From: Erwinia sp. SLM-02
GTDB lineage: Bacteria; Pseudomonadota; Gammaproteobacteria; Enterobacterales; Enterobacteriaceae
Length of the DNA stretch: 64,000 nucleotides
NCBI RefSeq assembly: GCF_037450285.1
Contig: NZ_JAQISN010000002.1
Location: 620,001-684,000 of the forward strand
Reading direction: 5' to 3'
The position numbers and the translations under genes were made by a program. The notes beneath the pieces are model-generated. The model saw only the letters and a list, made by a program, of their open reading frames with translations. It did not search any database and had not been told where the DNA came from. How positions within the stretch are numbered: position 1 is the first letter of the stretch; every line of letters starts with the position of its first letter. This document shows, one piece after another, positions 1-7,478 of the stretch.

Positions 1-1254
1 CAGACGGGATATATTAGTTCAGGTTTAATCAGCGAGAACATATTTCATCTGGGTGAACTCGGTGTATTTGGAATATCTGACCAGGCCGCATTTGCCTCCG
101 CCACCTTCCTTGGCCTGTTCCTCGGTGCCAGCCTGCTGGCGCCTCATGCCGACCGCTTTGGCCGCCGCATGACCTTTATGTTTGCGCTGGCCTGGTACGG
201 CTGCTTCTCCATGCTGATGGCGTTCCAGAGCCAGGCGGAGTGGATCATCTTCTGCCGCTTCCTGGTGGGCATCGGTCTGGGTATTGAGCTGGTGACCATC
301 GACACCTACCTCAGCGAATGCGTCCCGTCGCGGCTGCGCAGTAAAGCCTTTGCTTTTGCCTTCTTTGTGCAGTTCCTCTCGGTTCCCGCCGTCGCGCTGA
401 TGTCCTGGTGGCTGGTACCGCAGACTATTTTGGGCCTGACCGGCTGGCGCTGGGTGGTGATCGCGGGTGCGGTATGCTCAATGGTTATCTGGCTGGTGCG
501 GAAAAATCTGCCGGAGTCGCCGCGCTGGCTGGCGCAGCAGGGCCGGCACCAGGAGGCTCATCAGGTGGTCAGCGGCCTGGAAATCCGCTGCGGCGTGCCG
601 GTGACCGCACCGGACGCGGCCGACATCGATACGGGAGCCACGCAGAAACCGCAGGGGCGCTTTCGTGATATCTGGCGGCCGGAGTATCGCCAGCGTACGC
701 TGATGCTGGTGGTGATGAATATCTTCCAGGCGATTGGCTTCTTCGGCTTCGGCAACTGGCTGCCCGCACTGCTGTCGGGCAAGGGGGCCAGCATCACCCA
801 CAGCCTGCTGTATGCCTTTTTTATCACCCTCGCCTATCCGCTGGGCTCGCTGATTTGTAGCCGCTATGCGGACAAGATCGAGAATAAGTGGCAGATCGTT
901 CTGTCATCGCTGATGACGGTGATTTTCGGCACGCTGTTCGCCCTGCAGACTAACCCGCTGCTGCTGATTATCTGCGGCTTCTGCATCACCTACTCAAACG
1001 CCTGGCTGACCTTCAGCTATCACGCCTACCAGACCGAGGTGTTTCCCACCTTTATCCGCGCGCGCGCCGTCGGGTTCTGCTACTCGTTCAGCCGTCTTTC
1101 CACGGTGTTCAGCAGCATTATTATCGGCATGATTTTGCAGGTGGCGGGAACGCAGGGGGTGGTGGCCTTTATCGTCGTCAGCATGCTGATTGTGATGCTG
1201 ACCATCGGCATCTTCGGGCCGAAGACGCGCGGTATCAATCTGGATGATATCTGA
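1..1254 (+). CDS. MFS transporter, 5'-truncated by window edge
   Basis: The reading frame is open from base 1, so the start lies outside the window; 417 residues are visible. It is a major facilitator superfamily permease of the inner membrane. The cytoplasmic loop 2-3 signature ADRFGRRM is near visible residue 50, the sugar-porter-like PESPRWL motif is near residue 170, and about ten hydrophobic segments can be counted. It resembles the metabolite:H+ symporters that carry sugar acids or aromatic acids, but the substrate cannot be read from the sequence. It is followed by a hairpin terminator and a convergent c-di-GMP gene, so it ends its own transcription unit. Confidence 0.85.
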   Translation, partial: QTGYISSGLISENIFHLGELGVFGISDQAAFASATFLGLFLGASLLAPHADRFGRRMTFMFALAWYGCFSMLMAFQSQAEWIIFCRFLVGIGLGIELVTIDTYLSECVPSRLRSKAFAFAFFVQFLSVPAVALMSWWLVPQTILGLTGWRWVVIAGAVCSMVIWLVRKNLPESPRWLAQQGRHQEAHQVVSGLEIRCGVPVTAPDAADIDTGATQKPQGRFRDIWRPEYRQRTLMLVVMNIFQAIGFFGFGNWLPALLSGKGASITHSLLYAFFITLAYPLGSLICSRYADKIENKWQIVLSSLMTVIFGTLFALQTNPLLLIICGFCITYSNAWLTFSYHAYQTEVFPTFIRARAVGFCYSFSRLSTVFSSIIIGMILQVAGTQGVVAFIVVSMLIVMLTIGIFGPKTRGINLDDI

Positions 1255-1262
1255 CAAAAACA

Positions 1263-1287
1263 CAGGGGCGACACGGCGTCGCCCCTG
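1263..1287. terminator. Hairpin terminator between convergent genes
   Basis: Arms CAGGGGCGAC and GTCGCCCCTG pair perfectly around a 5-nt loop. An A-rich run on the left supplies a U-run for the minus-strand gene, so it can serve both convergent genes. Confidence 0.7.
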
Positions 1288-1301
1288 ACGCTTCACGCGG
1301 G

Positions 1302-3410
1302 TCAGAACTCTTTTAGGCGATCTTCGGAGGGCTGAGGGCGGCCGAAATAGTAGCCCTGGAACAGCGTACAGCCCTCTTCCTTCAGCCGTTCAAACTGCTC
1401 GTTGCTCTCCACCCCTTCGGCGGTGATCTGAATATCCAGACTGCGGCTCATACCGGTAATCGCCCGGATAATCGCCAGCGCCTCGCGGCTGTCTTTCATA
1501 TCGTTGATAAACGACTTGTCAATTTTGATTTTGTCGAACGGGAACGAGCGCAGATAGCTCAGCGATGAGTAGCCGGTCCCAAAATCATCCAGCGCGATAC
1601 GCACGCCCAGCGCCTTCAGCTTCTGCAGGATATCGATATTCACCGAAGTATTATCCAGCAGCACCGACTCGGTGATCTCCACCTCCAGGCGATTCGGTGC
1701 CAGGCCGGACTCTTTCAGCGCCGCTTCCACCACCGACACCAGCGCGCTGTTTTTAAACTGCATCGGCGACAGGTTTACCGCCACGCTCTGCCCGTCCGGC
1801 CAGCTGGCCGCTTCACGGCAGGCTTCATGCAGCGCATAGGCGCCCAGGCTGTGGATCAGGCCGGTTTCCTCGGCAATCGGGATAAAATCCATCGGCATAA
1901 TCATGCCTTTTTCCGGGTGGTGCCAGCGCATCAGCGCCTCATAGCCAATAATATGCTGATGCTGATTATTGGTAATCGGCTGATAGTACAGCCTGAGCTG
2001 GCGGCAGCTTATCGCTTCGCGCAGGTCGTTTTCAATCATCCGCCGCTTCGCCGCCAGTTCGCCCATCTGTTCGGTAAAGTACTCGAAGCGGTTACGCCCG
2101 TTACGCTTGGCTTCATACAGCGCCATATCGGCACAGCGCAGCAGGTGCTCCGGCGTACTGATCCCGCGCTCGGCAATGGCAATCCCGATGCTCAGGCCGA
2201 CGGAAAGGTTGTGACCGTCGACGTTGAACGGCGGACGAATGGTTTCGATCAGGCGGCTGGCAACGATTTCCGCCTCTTCCGCCTGCTTCAGGCCCGGCAG
2301 CACGATAGAGAACTCATCGCCGCCGGTCCGCGCCAGCGTATCCTGCTCACGCAGCACGCTGCGCAGCCTCACCGCCACGGTTCGCAGCAGATCGTCGCCA
2401 ACCTGATGGCCCAGCGCATCGTTAACGTTTTTGAAGTTATCCAGATCGAGGCACAGCGTGGCGGTAATCTTGCGCTCTTCACGATCGGCACGCAGCGCGT
2501 CGTTGAGACGCTGGCTGAACAGCACGCGATTCGGCAGGCTGGTCAGATTATCGTGATGCGCCATATGGTGGATACGCGCATCGGCGGCGCGCTGATCGGT
2601 AACATCATCGGCGATCAGCAGCACGTAGTTATGGGTAGCGTCGTTGCCGCGAATAATCGAGGCCGTGGCGTTGATAATCCGATCGCGCCCGTGGCTGTCC
2701 AGCAGGCGTTCGCTGCGGTGCATCCCTCCTTTGCGCTGTGCGGCATCGGAAAGCTGCATAAAATATTCGCCCATTTCCAGCGTCATACACTGCGAGAGCT
2801 TCTTGCCAACAAAATCTTCCTGCACGCCGCCGAGCAGCTGCTGCGCCTTACCGTTGATCAGCAGAATTTCACGGGTGACCACGTCTTCCACAATCACGCT
2901 GGACGGGATATTGGTCACGATGGTATCGAGAAAGGTCGACAGCGCGGCCATTTTTTCGCTGTGACGTTCCGCCAGCTCGCGGGCTTCGCGCATTTGCTCT
3001 TCATATTCGCGCAGCTCGGTACAGTCGCGGGTAATCTTAGCAAAACCCAGCAGTTCACCGCTGTCGGTACGAATCGCATCAATAACCACATGGGCCCAAA
3101 AGGCACTGCCGTCCTTACGATAGCGCCAGCCTTTACTTTCGTAACGGCCGGTGTCGCGGGCGATGCCCAGACCGTGCTGTGGTAATCCCTTTTTCTGATC
3201 CTGGTCGCTGTAAAAGCAGCTGAAATTTTTACCGATAATCTCGTCCGGCATATACCCTTTGGCCCGCTGGGCGCCCGTATTCCAGTTCGCGACGGTACCG
3301 TCCGGCTTCAGCATATAAATGGCGTAGTCAACTACACTCTGAACCAGAAGCCGATACATTACATCTGAGTTTTCATTCATTATTATTTTCACCCGGTTGC
3401 TGACAGTCAT
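1302..3410 (-). CDS. PAS-PAS-GGDEF-EAL cyclic-di-GMP enzyme
   Basis: A 702-residue signalling protein without an obvious membrane segment. Two PAS domains (about residues 15-140 and 155-275) precede a GGDEF domain (about 285-440) and an EAL domain (about 455-700). The cyclase site GGDEF is intact and has an RxxD inhibitory site (REQD) five residues before it. The phosphodiesterase signatures EALMRW, EVEITES, DDFGTGYSSL and QGYYFGRP are all present. Both activities could therefore be real, although in many such hybrids the GGDEF part only binds GTP and activates the EAL part. The start is uncertain: an ATG ten codons further in (position 3380) gives a protein beginning MNENSD. The upstream leader has CsrA-like hairpins. 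Confidence 0.9.
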   Translation of the reverse strand: MTVSNRVKIIMNENSDVMYRLLVQSVVDYAIYMLKPDGTVANWNTGAQRAKGYMPDEIIGKNFSCFYSDQDQKKGLPQHGLGIARDTGRYESKGWRYRKDGSAFWAHVVIDAIRTDSGELLGFAKITRDCTELREYEEQMREARELAERHSEKMAALSTFLDTIVTNIPSSVIVEDVVTREILLINGKAQQLLGGVQEDFVGKKLSQCMTLEMGEYFMQLSDAAQRKGGMHRSERLLDSHGRDRIINATASIIRGNDATHNYVLLIADDVTDQRAADARIHHMAHHDNLTSLPNRVLFSQRLNDALRADREERKITATLCLDLDNFKNVNDALGHQVGDDLLRTVAVRLRSVLREQDTLARTGGDEFSIVLPGLKQAEEAEIVASRLIETIRPPFNVDGHNLSVGLSIGIAIAERGISTPEHLLRCADMALYEAKRNGRNRFEYFTEQMGELAAKRRMIENDLREAISCRQLRLYYQPITNNQHQHIIGYEALMRWHHPEKGMIMPMDFIPIAEETGLIHSLGAYALHEACREAASWPDGQSVAVNLSPMQFKNSALVSVVEAALKESGLAPNRLEVEITESVLLDNTSVNIDILQKLKALGVRIALDDFGTGYSSLSYLRSFPFDKIKIDKSFINDMKDSREALAIIRAITGMSRSLDIQITAEGVESNEQFERLKEEGCTLFQGYYFGRPQPSEDRLKEF

Positions 3411-3833
3411 TTCGCTTCAATGAAAAGATTCTGTCGGCATGCAATCAATACGCCATCGGATGGCGTACACGCTGATCCTGCCCACATCCTGTGGAAACAC
3501 GACTCCTGTCGTGCCTGCGACGAACAGTCTCCCTGGGAGGGTCAAAAAACGCTGTATGCCCAGATCCGTTTCGCCTGGTACTCCGTCGGCGTTCATTATC
3601 TGCTTTGTTGAATAAACATTCAAAATGCAAATCGCGTTTTTTCGTTAATCTGACTTCATTTGTCAGTAAATAGTGGGCTTCAGGCAGAGAAAATAGAGCA
3701 GTCAGGTGAAAATTCAGCATAAGGAACAATTTTTTGCCCTGAGATTCCACCTGGAAATTAATGGAAACACTGTTAGTGAGATTCCTCACAAACATTCACG
3801 GTATAACCATCAAAAATTCGCTGTGGAGTTTCT
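3411..3833 (-). promoter_or_regulatory. Intergenic region: Csr-like leader of the GGDEF-EAL gene, plus sbmA upstream region
   Basis: No convincing gene. On the minus strand the part next to the GGDEF-EAL gene holds hairpins presenting GGA: CCACA-GGA-TGTGG at 3482-3494, CACGAC-AGGA-GTCGTG at 3498-3513, and a CTCCC/GGGAG stem near 3528-3538. The first matches the core of the known CsrA consensus (ACARGGAUGU). Near sbmA there is an imperfect inverted repeat, TGTTAGTGAG/CTCACAAACA, at 3771-3794. A 15-bp stretch at 3602-3616 resembles the end of IS903-type elements. Confidence 0.5.
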
Positions 3834-5057
3834 ATGTTCAAATCCTTTTTCCCCCGGCCTCTGTTGTTCTTCAGCAGCGCGGCACTGTGGAGCCTGATGG
3901 CGATTCTGTTCTGGTTCGGTTTTGCCGGTAGCCATCTCGCGCACATGATGCAGTTCTCCCCGGTAGCCCTCGGCCCCTTACCGAATAATGCGCTGTGTTT
4001 TATTGCGCCTGGCGAACTCGGCTTCTACAGCTACTATGTGCTGGCGGCGCTGCTGTTTGCCGGCTTCTGGGCGCTGTTCAGCCCGCATCCGTGGCAGCGC
4101 TGGTCGGTACTCGGCAGCACGCTGATTATCTTTGTCACCTGGTTTTCCGTGCAGGTCGGCGTAGCGATCAACCGCTGGTACGAACCCTTTTACGATCTGG
4201 TGCAGCGGGCGATGGCGCATCCGAATACGGTAAAAATCGACACGCTTTACGGCCAGATTGGCGGCTTCCTCAGCATCGCGCTGATTGCCGTGGTGATCGA
4301 CGTCCTGAACCTGTTTTTCATCAGCCACTACGTTTTCCGCTGGCGCTCAGCGATGAATCATTACTATATGTCGCACTGGTCGCGCCTGCGCGGGATTGAG
4401 GGCGCGGCACAGCGCGTGCAGGAAGACACCATGCGCTTCGCCTCCACGCTGGAAGATATGGGGGTCAGCTTTATTAATGCGGTGATGACGCTGATTGCTT
4501 TCCTGCCGGTGCTGGTCGCCCTGTCGGTGCATGTCAAAACCGTGCCGATTATCGGCAGTGTGCCTTATGCGTTAGTGATCGCGGCCGTCGCGTGGTCCAT
4601 TCTGGGCACCGGACTGCTGGCGGTGGTGGGCATCAAGCTGCCGGGGCTGTCTTTCCGCAATCAGCGGGTGGAGGCCGCCTATCGTAAAGAGCTGGTGTAC
4701 GGCGAAGACGACCCGCAGCGCGCTCAGCCACCCACGGTTAAATCGCTGTTTTACAACGTGCGCATCAATTATTTCCGCCTCTATTTTCACTATCTCTACT
4801 TTAATATCGTGCGTATTTTCTACATCCAGCTGGATGCCGTATTCAGTATTTTTGTGCTGTTTCCGTCGATTGTCAGCGGGGCGATAACGCTCGGACTGTT
4901 AACGCAGATCACCAACGTCTTCGATCAGGTGCGCGGCTCGTTCCAGTATCTGATTAATTCGTGGACCACGCTGGTTGAACTGATGTCGATCTACAAGCGT
5001 CTGCGCAGCTTTGAGCATACGCTGGACGCGATGCCGGAGGCAGAAAGCACGGTCTGA
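3834..5057 (+). CDS. sbmA: SbmA peptide antibiotic transporter
   Basis: SbmA is an inner-membrane, proton-driven importer of microcin B17, microcin J25, bleomycin and proline-rich host-defence peptides. This 407-residue protein has the family length and multiple membrane segments. It carries long stretches recognisable as SbmA, such as EGAAQRVQEDTMRFASTLE around residue 190 and QNPRVEAAYRKEL-like sequence (NQRVEAAYRKELVYGEDD) around residue 280. The start is chosen from a GGAG ribosome site six bases upstream. It is monocistronic here, followed by an 8-bp tandem repeat and a convergent dihydroxyacetone kinase gene. No membrane partner is needed for this half-transporter-like family. Confidence 0.96.
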   Translation: MFKSFFPRPLLFFSSAALWSLMAILFWFGFAGSHLAHMMQFSPVALGPLPNNALCFIAPGELGFYSYYVLAALLFAGFWALFSPHPWQRWSVLGSTLIIFVTWFSVQVGVAINRWYEPFYDLVQRAMAHPNTVKIDTLYGQIGGFLSIALIAVVIDVLNLFFISHYVFRWRSAMNHYYMSHWSRLRGIEGAAQRVQEDTMRFASTLEDMGVSFINAVMTLIAFLPVLVALSVHVKTVPIIGSVPYALVIAAVAWSILGTGLLAVVGIKLPGLSFRNQRVEAAYRKELVYGEDDPQRAQPPTVKSLFYNVRINYFRLYFHYLYFNIVRIFYIQLDAVFSIFVLFPSIVSGAITLGLLTQITNVFDQVRGSFQYLINSWTTLVELMSIYKRLRSFEHTLDAMPEAESTV

Positions 5058-5082
5058 TGGCGTACTGAGCTGTTGAGGTGCA

Positions 5083-5138
5083 AGGGTGCTGAGGTGCTGA
5101 GGTGCTGAGGTGCTGAGGTGCTGAGGTGCTGAGGTGCA
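5083..5138. repeat. 8-bp tandem repeat GAGGTGCT
   Basis: Five perfect head-to-tail copies of GAGGTGCT run from 5091 to 5130, flanked by a degenerate copy on each side. It lies in the 139-bp space between the convergent sbmA and dhaKL genes. Nothing in it looks coding. Confidence 0.95.
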
Positions 5139-5196
5139 GGAGTCTGGCGTCAGGAATGATGGCCGCCAGTCGAAGCGGCCATCGTGAGCAGTCAGG

Positions 5197-6837
5197 TTAT
5201 TTTCCGGCCAGTGCGGCGAACACTTTCTCAACCGCACAGGCACCGGGATCTTTCACCCCGTCCAGGCTTTCCGCATTCAGGTACGAAGCCCGCCCGGCAC
5301 CGGCGCTGCGCATTCCACTGGTGCTGTCCGCCCCCTTCCGGGCAGCGTCCGCCACCGCGGTCAGATCCTGGCCCTGAACCAGCGCGGCAAAGGCCGGGTG
5401 CAACGCGTCAATCATCGTGCGCTGCCCAACCTGCGCCCCGCCGTAGTGCTGCATCCGTTCCAGACCGTAGCTCAGCGCCTGTGGCAGCGGCTCGCCCTCT
5501 TCCAGGCGCTGGCCGGCGGCGGTAAACATAATCGACATCAGTACGCCGCTGGAGCCGCCCATCACCGTCGCCAGTTTTTCGCCAATAACGTTAAGCAGCG
5601 AGCCGGTACTGTCGAGCGGCAACGCCTTCTCTTCGCAGGCTTTAAGAATACTTTTCGCCCCGGCAGCAAAGGTTGAACCGGTATCGCCATCGCCCACCTT
5701 CGCATCAAGATTGTTCAGTTCGCTTTCCAGGCTTATCAACGTCTGGCAAATGGTGGTCAGTAGCGCCGCCACGTTGTCGTTGGCTGAGGGAACGAACGTC
5801 TGCTGCCGATCGAGCGTTTTTGCCGGCACTTCCAGCTGCGCTGAAGGCGTCAGCGCCACCGTCCAGCCTGCGGCTTCAACCGGTGAGAGCAGCGCTTTCT
5901 CCAGCCCGTCATCCAGTCGCAGCACCGAGAGGGAAAATCCTTTCATATCCAGCGCGCTGACCAGCGTCGCCGGCCCGAGCAGCAGGCGCACCCGTTTCCC
6001 GATGGGCGAGTGCAGCACTTCCCGCGTCAGCACCGCCATCTCCAGCATGGAAAAACCACCCAGGTTGTTGATCAGCAGCGCCAGCGGCGCATCGCCAGTA
6101 TGCGCTGCCAGCCGCTGTACCATCTGTGCAACAACCTCCACGCTGTTCTGGGTTTTTAAGGTGGAAGCGCCGGGCTCCCCGTGGATGCCCATCCCTAACT
6201 CGCAGGTTCCGGGCTTAACGCGATCGTCGCGCGCCTCACCGGGAATGTGGCAGCTGCTGAACGCCACGCCGATGGAGGCGGTCGATGCGATCGCACGCTG
6301 GGCCACGGCGGCCACGTCAGCCAGACTCTGGCCCTGCTCTGCCGCAAAGCCGGCGATCTTGTGCACCAGCGCCGTGCCCGCAATGCCGCGCGGCTGGGGG
6401 TTATCCGGCAGCGCAATATCATCCTGCACCATCACCATTTCCACGCGATAGCCCAGCCGTTTGGCCTTTTCCGCCGCCAGCCCGAAATTCAGGCGATCGC
6501 CGGTGTAGTTCTTAACGATCAGCAGGCAGCCCGCCTCCCCGGTGACATTGATAATGGCGTGCAGCACCGCATCAACGCTGGGCGAAGCAAAGACATCGCC
6601 ACACACGGCGGCGGTCAGCATCCCTTTGCCGACAAAACCAATATGCGCAGGCTCATGCCCGGAACCACCGCCGGAAATCAGGGCGACCTTCGAACGATCC
6701 CAGTCGCTTCGCACCACCACGCGCAGATCGCTACCCAGCGCGAGGCGGCTAAGATTATGAAAAGGCGTACTTAACAGTGCCCCTTCAATCGCCTCATTGA
6801 CCAGCTGCTGTTTGTCGTTCATAAAAAACTGACTCAT
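5197..6837 (-). CDS. dhaK: ATP-dependent dihydroxyacetone kinase, DhaK-DhaL fusion
   Basis: A cytoplasmic enzyme of 546 residues that phosphorylates dihydroxyacetone to dihydroxyacetone phosphate. The N-terminal DhaK domain has the GGGSGHEP motif near residue 56 and ELGMGIHGEPG near residue 215, whose histidine is the one that binds substrate covalently in this family. The C-terminal DhaL domain has the DAKVGDGDTGSTF nucleotide and magnesium motif near residue 375. Fusion of both domains and the length match the ATP-using enzyme of the Citrobacter freundii type rather than the PTS-linked E. coli DhaKLM. A strong AAGGAGAT site supports the start. No glycerol dehydrogenase or PTS gene is adjacent, so the source of dihydroxyacetone is not shown locally. 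Confidence 0.93.
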   Translation of the reverse strand: MSQFFMNDKQQLVNEAIEGALLSTPFHNLSRLALGSDLRVVVRSDWDRSKVALISGGGSGHEPAHIGFVGKGMLTAAVCGDVFASPSVDAVLHAIINVTGEAGCLLIVKNYTGDRLNFGLAAEKAKRLGYRVEMVMVQDDIALPDNPQPRGIAGTALVHKIAGFAAEQGQSLADVAAVAQRAIASTASIGVAFSSCHIPGEARDDRVKPGTCELGMGIHGEPGASTLKTQNSVEVVAQMVQRLAAHTGDAPLALLINNLGGFSMLEMAVLTREVLHSPIGKRVRLLLGPATLVSALDMKGFSLSVLRLDDGLEKALLSPVEAAGWTVALTPSAQLEVPAKTLDRQQTFVPSANDNVAALLTTICQTLISLESELNNLDAKVGDGDTGSTFAAGAKSILKACEEKALPLDSTGSLLNVIGEKLATVMGGSSGVLMSIMFTAAGQRLEEGEPLPQALSYGLERMQHYGGAQVGQRTMIDALHPAFAALVQGQDLTAVADAARKGADSTSGMRSAGAGRASYLNAESLDGVKDPGACAVEKVFAALAGK

Positions 6838-7186
6838 CTTATCTCCTTATCTCAGGGATGCACTCTGCCCGGGTGGCAACCTGCACGATGCCCTAACTGT
6901 AGTAAAAATCCGCGAGACAATCGTTACTCAAACGGCGCAATACGCAACGATCGCTTTTTTAATCTGGTTAGTTAACTAAGTAATAATATCGACGTAAATT
7001 AAAATGCATCTGATGACGTCATTTCGCATTATTCCGATCATAATTAATTACAATATTTAGCGAAAATAAAGGCTAACAATTTCAGGGGAGTGAAAGAGCT
7101 GTCTTTGATACGCATTATTCATATTCTGCAAAAAATGAAATATAAAATTTAAATTGCAGCATCAATCACAATTCCGAGGGATGAAT

Positions 7187-7291
7187 ATGAAAAATAATTC
7201 AAAAACGGCTACAAATAAGGCAGATGTTCAAATAAGATCGTTATCAGCCTGGCACGTTATATCCCTAAGCCACCTGTTAAAGACAGCATAA
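7187..7291 (+). CDS. Possible leader peptide upstream of leuA2
   Basis: A 34-codon ORF with a GAGGG ribosome site seven bases before its ATG (a second in-frame ATG is at 7181). Its second half, RSLSAWHVISLSHLLKTA, has four leucines, three of them in the last nine residues. The ORF ends 57 bp before a terminator hairpin. This order resembles transcription attenuation of amino-acid biosynthetic operons, but the leucines are not a tight cluster, so it may be chance. Confidence 0.3.
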   Translation: MKNNSKTATNKADVQIRSLSAWHVISLSHLLKTA

Positions 7292-7347
7292 AGGTAGATA
7301 TCCTTCCGAAAGACCATCATATAAAACGCTGACACCAGGGCGTCTAA

Positions 7348-7381
7348 AGGGGGCAGATTATGCGATCTGTTCCTTTTTTTT
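7348..7381 (+). terminator. Intrinsic terminator, possible attenuator of leuA2
   Basis: GGGGCAGAT and ATCTGTTCC form a nine-pair stem (two G-U pairs) around a 6-nt loop, followed by eight Ts. It lies about 100 bp before the leuA2 start on the same strand with no complete upstream gene to terminate, so an attenuator role is likely. A second GGCAGAT at 7218-7224 could pair with the 3' arm and act as antiterminator. Confidence 0.7.
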
Positions 7382-7478
7382 CGTCCTGTCACTTTTCAGC
7401 ATCAGGTTGTCAGCTTTGCGTCAGTCAACGCCCCGTCGCCATCGCAGAATAGAGCCTCTATCACAAGGAGGAATCACC

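Larger units (their letters stand above)
6838..7478. other. AT-rich intergenic region with a small ORF and an attenuator-like hairpin
   Basis: A 640-bp gap between divergent dhaKL and leuA2. It holds a possible 34-36 codon ORF (7181/7187-7291) and a strong intrinsic terminator (7348-7381), both on the plus strand before leuA2. The remaining AT-rich part presumably carries the two divergent promoters, but I cannot place them with confidence. Confidence 0.6.

Noticed and set aside
1827..3185. 452-codon frame on the plus strand inside the GGDEF-EAL gene
   Set aside because: It lies wholly opposite a gene with intact domains and its product shows no family features; it is a GC-driven shadow.
5083..5138. 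CRISPR-like array
   Set aside because: Units are 8 bp, contiguous and without spacers; it is a simple tandem repeat.
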